NCBI RefSeq assembly: GCF_000214175.1
Contig: NC_015564.1
Location: 992,001 to 1,056,000 of the forward strand
Length of the DNA: 64,000 nucleotides
DNA from: Hoyosella subflava DQS3-9A1
GTDB lineage: Bacteria; Actinomycetota; Actinomycetes; Mycobacteriales; Mycobacteriaceae
Direction of reading: 5' to 3'
A program made the position numbers and the translations under genes. Shown here piece by piece: positions 1 through 8,947 of this stretch. The notes beneath the pieces are model-generated. The model was not told the DNA's origin. It saw only the letters and a list, made by a program, of their open reading frames with translations, and ran no database searches. How positions within the stretch are numbered: position 1 is the first letter of the stretch; each line of letters opens with the position of its first letter.

Positions 1-1155
1 CGATTCGAGGACCCAGTTGTGGAACTCGGCGATGTGGTGCTCGCTGGGCACCAGGACGCCGCCGTCCGCGTAAACCCGCGAATCTGTGGCTGCCTGGCAG
101 CGCTCACACGCTTCGAAGTCTTGCTGGTTGACTCGATGGAAGAGTTCGACAGACTTCGTAAGGTCCTTGCCGCTTTCCACGACCTCGGGCAGGTACAGCC
201 AGTCGCATTCGACGATCGTGTGGTCGGGCGCCAGTGGGAACATCCGGTGAATAATCACGTGATCGGGAACCAGGTTGATGAAGACCTGTGGGCGGACAGT
301 GACCGCGTAGTAACGCCGGTCCTGCTCCTCCGTCACATTGGGAATCCGGTCCAGCCCCTCAGAGCCGTCAACGGTGAAGCCCTTCACCTCCTCGCCGAAG
401 AGAGCACCGTGGCCGACGAAGAACTGTGCGGCTAACCCATCGGCGAACTCCGGGAGTACTTCGGTGAGCTCGGGATGAATGGTCGCGCAGTGGTAGCACT
501 CCATGAAGTTCTCGATGATGAGCTTCCAGTTGGCCTTGACGTCATACGTGATGCGCTTGCCCAGTTCGAGGTTTTCAACACCGTAGTGCTCGAGTGACTC
601 CGCGTCGCCGAGGCGTGTTCGCACGTCATTGATGACCGTGTCGTCGAATGAGGGCGCTTCCGCCGCGAGGCACACCCAAATGTATCCGAGCCACTCGCGC
701 ACATGCACTTTGCGGAGCCCGTACTCAGTGCGGTCGATGTCGGGCATGCTGGTGAGGTTAGGTGCAGCGATGAGCTTGCCCTCGAAGTCGTACGTCCACG
801 CGTGATATGGGCACTGAAAGGAACGCTTGGCCTCACCGGACTCTGCGGTGCAGAGCTTCGCGCCCCGGTGACGGCAGATGTTGAAGAAGGCGCGCGCCTC
901 ACCTTTTCGCGAGCGCGTGACGAGAATGCTCTCGCGGCCAACCTGCACGGTCTTAAAGGCGCCCGGCCTGGCAATGTCAGCGGAGCGGACGGCGCAGAAC
1001 CACAGCTGCTCGAAGATAAGTGCCTGCTCGCGGGCGAACATTTCGCTGTCCGAGTAGGCCGAGCCTGGGAGGGTAGGGAGGAGGCTATTCGGGAGGGTTT
1101 TAGCCGCTGAGGTCGCTGGGGCCCCTGTGGTCGCTGGAGAGTCGGTGACGGTCAT
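1..1155 (-). CDS. gbcA: Rieske oxygenase, glycine betaine monooxygenase-like, copy 1 (3' end outside window)
   Basis: Terminal oxygenase that most likely hydroxylates an N-methyl group of glycine betaine, releasing dimethylglycine and formaldehyde. The reading frame is open from the ATG at 1155 to the window edge (385 codons). AAGGAG lies 7 bases before the ATG. Rieske [2Fe-2S] ligands are C94-x-H96 and C115-x2-H118; the mononuclear iron site is seen as NFMECYHCATIHPEL near residues 214-228. It lies 58 bases behind folD in a minus-strand operon that begins with dimethylglycine oxidase, which argues for betaine rather than an aromatic substrate. The family also contains carnitine and stachydrine demethylases, so the substrate is inferred from context. 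A close paralogue is at 48887-50041. The C-terminus is missing because the window ends. Confidence 0.85.
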   Translation of the reverse strand, partial: MTVTDSPATTGAPATSAAKTLPNSLLPTLPGSAYSDSEMFAREQALIFEQLWFCAVRSADIARPGAFKTVQVGRESILVTRSRKGEARAFFNICRHRGAKLCTAESGEAKRSFQCPYHAWTYDFEGKLIAAPNLTSMPDIDRTEYGLRKVHVREWLGYIWVCLAAEAPSFDDTVINDVRTRLGDAESLEHYGVENLELGKRITYDVKANWKLIIENFMECYHCATIHPELTEVLPEFADGLAAQFFVGHGALFGEEVKGFTVDGSEGLDRIPNVTEEQDRRYYAVTVRPQVFINLVPDHVIIHRMFPLAPDHTIVECDWLYLPEVVESGKDLTKSVELFHRVNQQDFEACERCQAATDSRVYADGGVLVPSEHHIAEFHNWVLES

Positions 1156-1213
1156 GCTAGTGCTCCTTGCAGAATGAATGGCTGAGGAAAACAGAACGGC
1201 TAAAAGGCTGATT

Positions 1214-2107
1214 TCACGACGGGATGTCCACTAGGACACGACTGCAAGCCACGTCGCCTGCAACTGCTCGCTCCGCCGACTCGACAACATTTGTCAGCAA
1301 CATGGCCCGGGTCATGGGCCCCACGCCCCCGGGCATTGGTGCAATGAATCCGGCCACCTGTGCGACGTCGGGGTGCACGTCGCCTACTAGTCCATCCGCG
1401 GTGCGCGTAATCCCCACGTCGAGCACAGCAGCCCCCGGCTTCACCATCTCTGGCGTGATCATGTGGCCGTTGCCGGCGGCAGCGATCACGATGTCAGCAG
1501 CACGGACCTCGCGGGCCAGGTCTGACGTGCCGGTGTGGCACAGGGTGACAGTGGCGTTCTCGCTCCGCCTGGTCAGAAGCAGGCCGAGTGGCCGGCCGAC
1601 GGTGACTCCCCTCCCGACAACACATACCTTCGCGCCGTTAACGGTGACGCCGTAGCGTCGGAGGAGTTCGACGATGCCACGTGGTGTGCAGGGCAGGGAG
1701 CCAGGTATGCCGAGCACGAGCCGGCCGAGGCTGACCGGAGCCAGACCGTCCGCGTCCTTTTCGGGGAGAATGTGCTGCAGCGCCTCGTTGCCGTCCAGAG
1801 CCTGCGGAAGTGGGAGCTGCACGATGAACCCATTGCAGCGTGGGTCCTCGTTCATCCTGGCGACGGCGGCAAGGACTTCTCCCTGGGTGGCATCCGCCGG
1901 GAGGTCTTCGCGGAGGGAGACGATACCCACCTGTGCGCAGTCGCGGTGCTTGCCCGCGACGTAAGCCGCACTGCCGGGGTCATTGCCGACCAGTACTGTG
2001 CCGAGCCCAGGGCGCAGGCCGTGTTCGGCGAGCGCGGATACCCGAACTCGCAAGTCCGCCCGGATGGCTTCGGCGGTTGCTTTGCCGTCGAGAAGCACGG
2101 CGCTCAT
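1214..2107 (-). CDS. folD: Bifunctional methylene-THF dehydrogenase / methenyl-THF cyclohydrolase, copy 1
   Basis: FolD oxidises 5,10-methylene-THF to 5,10-methenyl-THF and hydrolyses it to 10-formyl-THF in the cytosol. The 297-residue length is normal. The substrate-binding/catalytic segment YVAGKHRDC (Lys near residue 53), the PLP motif in IVQLPLPQ, the KDADG segment and the nucleotide-binding stretch [12 protein letters not shown] are all present. AGGAG lies 5 bases before the ATG. It sits 33 bases behind the dimethylglycine oxidase that generates methylene-THF and 58 bases ahead of the Rieske oxygenase, so its probable job is to drain demethylation-derived one-carbon units. A second folD is at 9822-10739. 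Confidence 0.95.
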   Translation of the reverse strand: MSAVLLDGKATAEAIRADLRVRVSALAEHGLRPGLGTVLVGNDPGSAAYVAGKHRDCAQVGIVSLREDLPADATQGEVLAAVARMNEDPRCNGFIVQLPLPQALDGNEALQHILPEKDADGLAPVSLGRLVLGIPGSLPCTPRGIVELLRRYGVTVNGAKVCVVGRGVTVGRPLGLLLTRRSENATVTLCHTGTSDLAREVRAADIVIAAAGNGHMITPEMVKPGAAVLDVGITRTADGLVGDVHPDVAQVAGFIAPMPGGVGPMTRAMLLTNVVESAERAVAGDVACSRVLVDIPS

Positions 2108-2140
2108 AGCTCTCCTAGCTTGGTCATGGGTACGTGACGA

Positions 2141-4579
2141 TCAGCCACGGAGTCGGGTCATCTTTGGATCGAAGAGCGGTTCGGCGGTGACGACGGCACG
2201 TATGCGGCGGCCAAAGTAGCCGATCTCGACCTCAGTGCCTGGTGTGGCGGCCTCCGTGGGCAGCCACGCGTAGGCGATGCCCTTGTTGATGGTGTAGCCG
2301 TAGGCAGCGCTGGTTACATAGCCGACTGGGCGATCATTCAGGAACACCGGTTCCTTGCCTGCCACGACATCGACGTGGTTGTCGATCGTTAAGCACGCGA
2401 GAGTGCGAGTCTGGTTTTCTTTGCGGCGGAGCAAAGCGTCACGGCCGATGAAGTCACCCTTGTCGAGCTTCACCGCAAAGCCCACGCCGGCCTCGTACGG
2501 GTCGTGTTCGAAGGTCATGTCTGTGCCGAAGGAGCGGTAGCCCTTTTCGAGGCGGAGACTGTTGAATGCGCCGCGGCCAGCGGCGATGATTCCGTGGTTC
2601 TGACCCGCCTCCCAGAGGGTGTCCCAGAGGCGAAGGCCCAGGTCGGCCGTGGTGTAGAGCTCCCACCCGAGTTCACCGACGTAAGAGAGGCGCATCGCGG
2701 TGACCGGGACGTTGCCGATGTTGATCTGAGCGGCACGGAAGAACTTCAGACCGGTGTTGGTCAGGTCCGCATCGGTGAGCTGGCTGAGGACCTCGCGAGC
2801 CTTGGGCCCCCACAGGCCGATACAGCAGGTTCCCGGGGTGATATCGGTGACGGTGACCGACCCGTCCTGAGGCAGGAACCGGTGGAACCAGTTGGTGTCG
2901 AGCGCGCCGTTGGCGCCGACCTGGTAGTGATGCTCGCCGAGGCGCGCGATGGTGACGTCGCTGCGGATGCCTCCGTCGTGATCGAGCAGCAGTGTGTAGG
3001 TGACCGAACCGATGGACTTGTCGATGGTGCCGGTCGTCAGTCGCTGCAGGAATGCGGTGGCGCCGGAGCCGGTCACGGTGAGGCGCTTGAGAGCGGTCAT
3101 GTCGTACATCGCGACACTGTCGCGGGTCGCCTGCGCCTCCGCGCCGACGATGGGTGACCAGTACCGCGCCGCCCAGTCATTTGGCTGCGGCACCTGAAAA
3201 CGGTCTAGGAGATCCTTGTTGGAGTTGTACCAATGCGGGCGCTCCCAGCCCGTCGCTGGCAGGAAGAACGCGTCGAGTTCCTGCTGCCGCGGATAGAACG
3301 GTGACGTGCGGATGCCGCGCGGCGAGTCCATCGGCTGAAGCGGATGGAGAATGTCGTACACCTCGACGAAGTTCTGGCAGTCACGCTCGAGGACGAACTC
3401 GGGTAATAGCTGAAAGTCTTCGAATCGATTCAGTTCGCACTCGTGCAGGTCGAAGCTTGAGCTGTAGCCGTTGGCCAGCCACTCTGCCATCGCACGGCCG
3501 ACGCCCGCAGAGTGCGTCACCCACACGGCCTCGGCGACCCAGAACCCCGACACGTCCTGCGACTCGCCGAGCAGCGGCATGCCATCGGGAGTGAAGGAGA
3601 ACACTCCGTTGATGCCCTCCTCGATCTTCGCCTCAGTCGTCGACGGAAGAAGCGCCTGGGTTTCCTCCCAGGCCGGCCCGAAATCACTAGGGGTGAATTC
3701 GAGCACCGAGGGCATGACCGCGGCATCGTCGACCGAAAGTAAGCCGTTGGCGTCGATGGGCATCGGTCGGTGGCCGTAATAGCCGATAGCGAGCTGATCG
3801 TATCGGTCGCGGAAGTAGAGGTCCGCGTCCTGGTGGCGCAGCGCGGGACGCACTGCTTCGTCGGTCTGGCCGGCCAGCGCTGGGATTGACCCGGTCCACG
3901 CGAGCTGGTGGGCGAGCGGTGTGAGCGGCAGGTTCATGCCGACCAGGGCGGCGACTTTAGGGCCCCAGATACCAGCGCAGCATACGACGACGTCGGCCGG
4001 GATCTCGCCGTGGTTGGTGACCACTCCGACGACTTTGCCGTTCTCGACGGTGATGTCGAGGACCTCGTGGCGCGGCAGCATTCTCACACCGCGGCTCATT
4101 GCCCGCTCGATCTGAGCCTCGACCGCCCACAAGGCTTTGGCCAGGCCATCGGTCGGGCAGTGGAGGCCGCCAAGCACCCGCGTGCCGTCGAGCAGTGGGT
4201 GGAGTTCGACGCAGCGGTCCGCGTCGACGACCTCGGCCTCGACGCCCCACGATGTCAGCCAGCCGTGCCGACGGTGGATTTCCGCCATCCGCTCCGGTGT
4301 CGTCGCAACTTCAAGACCGCCGACCTGGAGAAAGCACGACTCGCCCTGGTGCTCGAGCGCGACGAACTTCTCGACGGTATAGCGGGCGAGGTCGGTCATG
4401 GCTTTCGAGCCATTCGCCTGAAATACAACGCCCGGTGCGTGGGAGGTGGACCCACCCGTGGCAGGGAAGTCGCCCTGATCGACGACGACGATATCTGTCC
4501 AGCCTAGGGCTGACAGCTCGTCAGCGATGGCTGCCCCTACGACTCCGGCGCCGATGATGACCGTCCGACGTCCGCTCAT
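2141..4579 (-). CDS. dmg: Dimethylglycine oxidase/dehydrogenase, FAD + folate domains, copy 1
   Basis: Oxidises N,N-dimethylglycine to sarcosine and transfers the one-carbon unit to THF as 5,10-methylene-THF. It has 812 residues, like Arthrobacter globiformis dimethylglycine oxidase. The N-terminal FAD fold starts with VIIGAGVVGAA, followed by STSHAPG (residues about 45-51). The PLAHQ segment holds the His that in the Arthrobacter enzyme lies at the active site. The C-terminal half (from about residue 430) is a GcvT-like folate domain ending in FGRRIRAVV...DPKMTRLRG. The start at 4579 has AGGAGG 7 bases upstream. It is the first gene of the operon dmg-folD-gbcA. Inverted repeats of the TTGTTGCG/CGCAACAA type lie directly upstream. 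It differs from the second copy in several active-site flanks (LYFRDRYDQLAIG versus [13 protein letters not shown]), so the two may differ in substrate or kinetics. Confidence 0.9.
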   Translation of the reverse strand: MSGRRTVIIGAGVVGAAIADELSALGWTDIVVVDQGDFPATGGSTSHAPGVVFQANGSKAMTDLARYTVEKFVALEHQGESCFLQVGGLEVATTPERMAEIHRRHGWLTSWGVEAEVVDADRCVELHPLLDGTRVLGGLHCPTDGLAKALWAVEAQIERAMSRGVRMLPRHEVLDITVENGKVVGVVTNHGEIPADVVVCCAGIWGPKVAALVGMNLPLTPLAHQLAWTGSIPALAGQTDEAVRPALRHQDADLYFRDRYDQLAIGYYGHRPMPIDANGLLSVDDAAVMPSVLEFTPSDFGPAWEETQALLPSTTEAKIEEGINGVFSFTPDGMPLLGESQDVSGFWVAEAVWVTHSAGVGRAMAEWLANGYSSSFDLHECELNRFEDFQLLPEFVLERDCQNFVEVYDILHPLQPMDSPRGIRTSPFYPRQQELDAFFLPATGWERPHWYNSNKDLLDRFQVPQPNDWAARYWSPIVGAEAQATRDSVAMYDMTALKRLTVTGSGATAFLQRLTTGTIDKSIGSVTYTLLLDHDGGIRSDVTIARLGEHHYQVGANGALDTNWFHRFLPQDGSVTVTDITPGTCCIGLWGPKAREVLSQLTDADLTNTGLKFFRAAQINIGNVPVTAMRLSYVGELGWELYTTADLGLRLWDTLWEAGQNHGIIAAGRGAFNSLRLEKGYRSFGTDMTFEHDPYEAGVGFAVKLDKGDFIGRDALLRRKENQTRTLACLTIDNHVDVVAGKEPVFLNDRPVGYVTSAAYGYTINKGIAYAWLPTEAATPGTEVEIGYFGRRIRAVVTAEPLFDPKMTRLRG

Positions 4580-4590
4580 TACGAGCCTCC

Positions 4591-4629
4591 TGTTGCGTAT
4601 CTTGCGCGAAGTTGCGATAGAGGCAACAA
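4591..4629. promoter_or_regulatory. Putative IclR-type operator between dmg1 and pabA
   Basis: AAGTTGCG-ATAGA-GGCAACAA (4609-4629) is an imperfect inverted repeat with a 5-base spacer. A second TGTTGCG half with the same spacing starts at 4591. It matches the perfect palindrome at 13370-13392. It lies 12-50 bases upstream of the dimethylglycine oxidase start and could serve both divergent genes. Binding by one of the IclR proteins is inferred. Confidence 0.55.
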
Positions 4630-4755
4630 TGCCGAATGTGGGAGCGTGGCGTCAAGAGGAATCGCGTGACGAATTCTGACGAGTTCCCGACCGCCCGCAT
4701 GGCGGTGGTTCGGTCCGCCGGACGGCCATGCGGAACCCTTGGACGGGAGGTAACC

Positions 4756-5379
4756 GTGAACCGGGTCTGCACCGGCGCTGAATCCGGCGCGCCACGTGTC
4801 GTACTGGTCGACCACTACGACTCCTACACGTGGAACCTGGCACATCTGATCGCTGGAGTGACTGGCGTGCTGCCGCAGGTGGTGCAGCACGATCGCACGA
4901 CCGCGGAGCACGTGCTGTCCTTCGACCACGTGGTCCTGTCCGCAGGTCCCGGCCATCCGGACAACCCGGCTGACTTCGCCGTCGGCACGGAGGTTTTGCG
5001 TGCGGGGAGTGTGCCCGTGCTGGGTATCTGCCTCGGTATGCAGGGACTGGTGACGACATACGGCGGTCGGGTCGAACGAATACCACCAGCCCACGGCGAG
5101 ATCTGCCGCGTCGACCACCAATCCAGCGGCCCGTTCGCTGACATACCGTCGCGGCTCGAGGCCGTCCGCTATCACTCGCTGGCGGCCACTAGCATTCCCC
5201 CAGACCTAGCGGTCACCGCCACATGCCGCGACCCCGTCATTGGCCGCGTCGTGATGGGTGTCAGCCATCGGACACGGCCGCTGCACGGTGTGCAGTTTCA
5301 TCCGGAGTCGATCCTGAGTGAATTCGGCCACCAGCTCGTGGCGAACTTCCTGGCCACCGAAAGTGTGTGTCCGCGATGA
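4756..5379 (+). CDS. pabA: Aminodeoxychorismate synthase, glutamine amidotransferase subunit
   Basis: Supplies ammonia from glutamine to PabB for 4-amino-4-deoxychorismate, the precursor of the p-aminobenzoate part of folate. Class I amidotransferase motifs are visible: DHYDSYTWNL near the N-terminus, the nucleophile in GICLGMQ and the His-Glu pair in GVQFHPES. I chose the GTG at 4756 because GGGAGG lies 5 bases upstream; the frame is open further upstream but without a ribosome-binding site. Its stop overlaps the pabB start (ATGA). TrpG and PabA are hard to tell apart by sequence, but pairing with pabB rather than trp genes and the nearby folP/folC point to folate. It is divergent from the dimethylglycine oxidase. 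Confidence 0.88.
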   Translation: MNRVCTGAESGAPRVVLVDHYDSYTWNLAHLIAGVTGVLPQVVQHDRTTAEHVLSFDHVVLSAGPGHPDNPADFAVGTEVLRAGSVPVLGICLGMQGLVTTYGGRVERIPPAHGEICRVDHQSSGPFADIPSRLEAVRYHSLAATSIPPDLAVTATCRDPVIGRVVMGVSHRTRPLHGVQFHPESILSEFGHQLVANFLATESVCPR

Positions 5380-6668
5380 CAGTCTCCACGACCGAACACC
5401 TTGCTCCGAGTGCCGATCCCGTAGCCCTGTTCCGGGCGATCGCTGCGGAGCACGAGCGATGCTTCTGGCTAGACGGCGGCGCGTCACGCCCATGGTCAGG
5501 GAACCGGTCGATCCTCGGCTGGCTGACCGATGACGACGTCTCGCTGTCCTACTGCGCCGCCCGCCGGGAAGTGACTCGTCAATCAGCGGGCACCTCCGCT
5601 GTGGTCGGGGACGATATCTTCGCTGTGCTCGAGTCCGAGATGGCCGACGACTCCGCCGACGTCCTCTGGGTGGGGTACTTCGGATATGCCAGCAGGCCCG
5701 ACCTCCCGGCCAGCACGGAGCTGAATGGAATGCCGGACGCAATCTGGATGCGCGCTCGCCACACCCAGGTCATTACGCACGGCCAGGGATACGAGGACGC
5801 CGTGCCGGTAAAGGCGCCGCCCAACTCCCCGCATCCCGTACCGGCCGAATACGCCGCAGCTTTCGCCGCCGTCCAGCAGCAGCTCCACGCGGGAAACACT
5901 TACGAAGTCAACCTGACGCACCGTCAGGTGGTGAGGTCCGACATGGACCCTGTCGCCGCCTACCTCCGCCTGCGGGCGCTGAACCCCGCACCGTACGCCG
6001 GATTCCTCCAGCATCAAGGCCGTTGGCTGCTCAGCTCCTCACCTGAGCGTTACGCGACGATCCATAGTGACCGGATGATCGAGACTAGGCCGATCAAGGG
6101 GACGACGCCGCGCGGTCTCACACCTGAGCTCGACGAGCAGTCCCGGCAACGACTCGCTACTGACGCCAAATTCCGGGCCGAGAACTTGATGATTGTGGAT
6201 CTCCTCCGCAACGACGTCGGGATGGTCAGCAAGCCGGGCAGCGTCGAGGTTCCGCGTTTGATGAACGTCGAGTCCTATGTGTCGGTCCACCAGCTCGTAT
6301 CCACAGTGCGCGGGCAGCTTCGAGACGACGTAAGCTCAGTGGCTGCGCTCCGCGCGCTTTTCCCCGCCGGTTCCATGACCGGTGCACCGAAGCGACGCAC
6401 GATGGAGGTGATCCGTGACGTGGAGGCAACGCCACGAGGGGTCTACTCGGGCGCCTTCGGCTGGATTTCGAGCAACGGTTGCGCGGACCTAGCTGTCGTG
6501 ATCCGAAGTCTTACAACGGAGGGTGACGGCCAATGGACGGTAGGCACCGGCGGTGGCATCACCGTGCAGTCGGAGGTGTCCGACGAGTACGCCGAAGCCA
6601 CATGGAAGGCGGCGAAGCTGATCGAGGTGCTTGACCCTCGCGGCCGGGTGCGTGCGGACACGGGCTAA
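5376..6668 (+). CDS. pabB: Aminodeoxychorismate synthase component I
   Basis: Converts chorismate plus ammonia to aminodeoxychorismate, working with PabA. It has about 430 residues. Chorismate-binding motifs are present: ETRPIKGTTPRG, ENLMIVDLLRNDVG, FPAGSMTGAPK and the C-terminal GTGGGITVQSEV. The ATG at 5376 overlaps the pabA stop, giving translational coupling; a GTG nine bases earlier is possible. Anthranilate synthase TrpE is the main alternative, but the protein is short, like PabB, and sits next to folC and folP. It converges with folC, with 15 bases between the stops. Confidence 0.88.
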   Translation: MTVSTTEHLAPSADPVALFRAIAAEHERCFWLDGGASRPWSGNRSILGWLTDDDVSLSYCAARREVTRQSAGTSAVVGDDIFAVLESEMADDSADVLWVGYFGYASRPDLPASTELNGMPDAIWMRARHTQVITHGQGYEDAVPVKAPPNSPHPVPAEYAAAFAAVQQQLHAGNTYEVNLTHRQVVRSDMDPVAAYLRLRALNPAPYAGFLQHQGRWLLSSSPERYATIHSDRMIETRPIKGTTPRGLTPELDEQSRQRLATDAKFRAENLMIVDLLRNDVGMVSKPGSVEVPRLMNVESYVSVHQLVSTVRGQLRDDVSSVAALRALFPAGSMTGAPKRRTMEVIRDVEATPRGVYSGAFGWISSNGCADLAVVIRSLTTEGDGQWTVGTGGGITVQSEVSDEYAEATWKAAKLIEVLDPRGRVRADTG

Positions 6669-6683
6669 CCGCGCTCGTGCCCA

Positions 6684-8042
6684 TTAACCGAGTTTGGTTG
6701 GCCGGGTGCGGCTGAGGAATCTCGTCGCATCACCCACAGTCACAACCGATCCGGTGACGAGGACGAGGGCGTCACACGGCCGCTCAAGCATGGGTGCGGC
6801 AAACCCGGCAGCCACGTCGATTGCTGCCGCCACATTGCGGGCGACATGGATTCGTTGTGCACCGAACACCTGCCGTGCATACCAGGCGAGCTCTGCCGCG
6901 GTAAGGCTTCGCGGACTCGAGTTGCGGGTACAGACGACGACGTCGATGACGGGCTCGAGTTCTCGGAGCATGCCGTCGACGTTTTTGTCGGCCATCGCCG
7001 CTACGACCCCAAAAGTGCGGCACGGCGAGAGCTCGGCGAGCGATTCGGCCAGTGCGCGTGCACCATGTGGGTTGTGCGCGGCGTCCAGAATCACCGGAGG
7101 CGTGCCGGGATAGAAGTCGAACCGGCCTGGGGAGGTCACGCGCGCAAGACCAGCTTCCACAGCTTCTGAGGCAAGTTCTCGGCCGAGTATTGACTCGGCT
7201 GCCACGATCGCGCAGGCCGCGTTCTCGGCCTGGTGACGTCCGCGCAGGGTGAGCAGGAGGTCAGCGTATGTCCCGTACAGCCCCCGCGCCGAAAAGACTT
7301 GGCCGTCCTCCACAGCCTTGCGCTGCAGCAAGGCGAAATCGTCGCCCTCAACGAGGAGCCGAGCACTCACCGAACGAGCACGCGCCTGCAGTACGTTGGC
7401 CACGTCCGCACGCTGCCGGGCGCTGACGGCTACCGAACCCGGCTTGATGATGCCTCCCTTCTCCTGGGCGATCGCCGTCGTTGTTGATCCCAGAATGTCG
7501 GTGTGGTCGAGGTCGATTGGGAGAATCACTGCGACATCGGAGTCAATGACGTTGGTCGCGTCCCACCGCCCTCCCATGCCGACTTCGACAACGGCGACAT
7601 CGATCGCGGCCGCCCTGAACGCGTGGTAGGCCATTGCCACAGTCATCTCGAAGAACGACAGCGGATGCTGCATTGTCGCGTCAACACGCTGAGCCTCATC
7701 CGCGACGGTGGCGTAAGCGGAAAGGAACGCGGGCACGCTGATGGCGTCTTCAACGATGCTTATGCGTTCCCTGATGCTCGTCAGATGAGGGCTTGTGAGC
7801 CGCCCCGTTCGTTCTCCCGATTCAGCAAGGAGCGCCTCGATCATTCGCGCCGTACTCGTTTTGCCGTTGGTCCCGGTCAGATGAACGCTTCGATAGGTTC
7901 GCTGGGGATCGCCAAGCAACGCCATGACGCTGGTGATGCGGTCCAGCGAAGGTTCGATCTTGCGCTCGGGCCAGCGTGCGAGGAGTTGTTCTTCGACCCG
8001 GCTCAGCGAGTGAACTCGGTTCGATGCACGACGCGGGTTCAC
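6684..8042 (-). CDS. folC: Folylpolyglutamate synthase / dihydrofolate synthase
   Basis: Adds glutamate to dihydropteroate and/or extends the polyglutamate tail of folates, which keeps folate in the cell and raises its affinity for enzymes. The Mur-ligase-type ATP motif LTGTNGKTSTARM is near residue 55, with the Mg-binding SPHLTSIRERI segment after it and DAAHNPHG in the C-terminal domain. I place the start at the GTG at 8042, which overlaps the metF-like stop as GTGA; an ATG at 8132 would intrude 31 codons into the upstream gene. It is the last gene of the operon that begins with the Rieske ferredoxin, so its expression is probably tied to betaine degradation. Confidence 0.9.
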   Translation of the reverse strand: MNPRRASNRVHSLSRVEEQLLARWPERKIEPSLDRITSVMALLGDPQRTYRSVHLTGTNGKTSTARMIEALLAESGERTGRLTSPHLTSIRERISIVEDAISVPAFLSAYATVADEAQRVDATMQHPLSFFEMTVAMAYHAFRAAAIDVAVVEVGMGGRWDATNVIDSDVAVILPIDLDHTDILGSTTTAIAQEKGGIIKPGSVAVSARQRADVANVLQARARSVSARLLVEGDDFALLQRKAVEDGQVFSARGLYGTYADLLLTLRGRHQAENAACAIVAAESILGRELASEAVEAGLARVTSPGRFDFYPGTPPVILDAAHNPHGARALAESLAELSPCRTFGVVAAMADKNVDGMLRELEPVIDVVVCTRNSSPRSLTAAELAWYARQVFGAQRIHVARNVAAAIDVAAGFAAPMLERPCDALVLVTGSVVTVGDATRFLSRTRPTKLG

Positions 8043-8947
8043 GGCGTCCCCGCAAGTGGGAGTTCGGTTGCCTGAATGTGCCCATACGACTTGCGGTGGC
8101 CGAGTAAGCGCGCCAATTGGGCCGTGCGCCACGCTTCAGTTTCGGCAACCTGATTGAAGGTAAAGAGATGGAGACCAGCGATGTTCATCCCGTTGCGGCC
8201 GAGCGCCGTCGCAGCCCGTCCGAGAAAGCGGGCCGGATCGTAGCCACCGGGAGTTGCGATACGCGCAAACAGCCCGCCGTTTTTCGCGAGGAAGCGAGCT
8301 GATTCACCGACGCCGATTTTCGCTGCCATTCGCAGGAGTTTCGTGCGCTCAACTGGGCCCGGCAAGCCCACGAAGATTGGAAGGTTCACGTTGCGCGCGC
8401 GTACACGGGTCACCCAGTCCGACAGCACACCCGGATCGAACGTGAGGTTGCTGACGATCTGCGTTGCGTGTTGCCGTTTGTCCCACATGGCCTGAATCGT
8501 CAGATCATCGTGGATGTGAGGGTGCGACTCTGGATAGCCGGTTATCCCGACCTCAGAAAATGGATTGCCCATGTTCGATAAATCCTCCAGCAGTTCCAGC
8601 GCGCTGCTGTAGGCCCGGCCCTGTGTGTCGTCGTCACCGGCGGGCACGAATACCTTTGTGATCCTTGCGGATTGCAGGCGACTGGTGATCTCGGCAAGCT
8701 CTCCCGGGCCTGAAATCATCCGCGCCGCGAGGTGGGGCACCACGTCGAAACCAAGCGCGGCGAGCCGCTCGGCAATGTGAAGCGTCGCCTGCTGCCCTTT
8801 CGCCGGCGACGCGGTAACCGTGACAGTCGCTCCAGGAGGCAAGGTGGCGTACACCTCGTCCAAGACCTTTTCGGTTGGCAGAACCTCGTATCGGACTCGG
8901 GTGAGCAGGCTTACGAGTACTTCGGTGCGGGCCTGCTGGCGCGTCAC
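8039..8947 (-). CDS. MetF-family methylenetetrahydrofolate reductase, divergent
   Basis: Resembles the TIM-barrel 5,10-methylene-THF reductases (about 300 residues), which make 5-methyl-THF. Landmarks: YEVLPTE near the N-terminus (Glu in the place of the catalytic Glu of EFFPP), FVPAGDDDTQG (Asp in the place of the GDxPP Asp), GYPESHPH, and HLFTFNQVAETEAW near the C-terminus. The segment ATQIVSNLTFD has Asn where E. coli MetF has Gln183, and overall similarity to textbook MetF is modest. GTG at 8947 overlaps the folP stop. Its place between folP and folC in a betaine operon suggests that it disposes of, or recycles, demethylation-derived methylene-THF. The cofactor and electron donor cannot be read from the sequence. 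Confidence 0.75.
   Translation of the reverse strand: MTRQQARTEVLVSLLTRVRYEVLPTEKVLDEVYATLPPGATVTVTASPAKGQQATLHIAERLAALGFDVVPHLAARMISGPGELAEITSRLQSARITKVFVPAGDDDTQGRAYSSALELLEDLSNMGNPFSEVGITGYPESHPHIHDDLTIQAMWDKRQHATQIVSNLTFDPGVLSDWVTRVRARNVNLPIFVGLPGPVERTKLLRMAAKIGVGESARFLAKNGGLFARIATPGGYDPARFLGRAATALGRNGMNIAGLHLFTFNQVAETEAWRTAQLARLLGHRKSYGHIQATELPLAGTP

Noticed and set aside
432-974. Open frames antisense to, or in other frames of, the Rieske oxygenase
   Set aside because: They are Arg/Ser-rich shadow translations; the frame from 1155 to the window edge carries all Rieske motifs.
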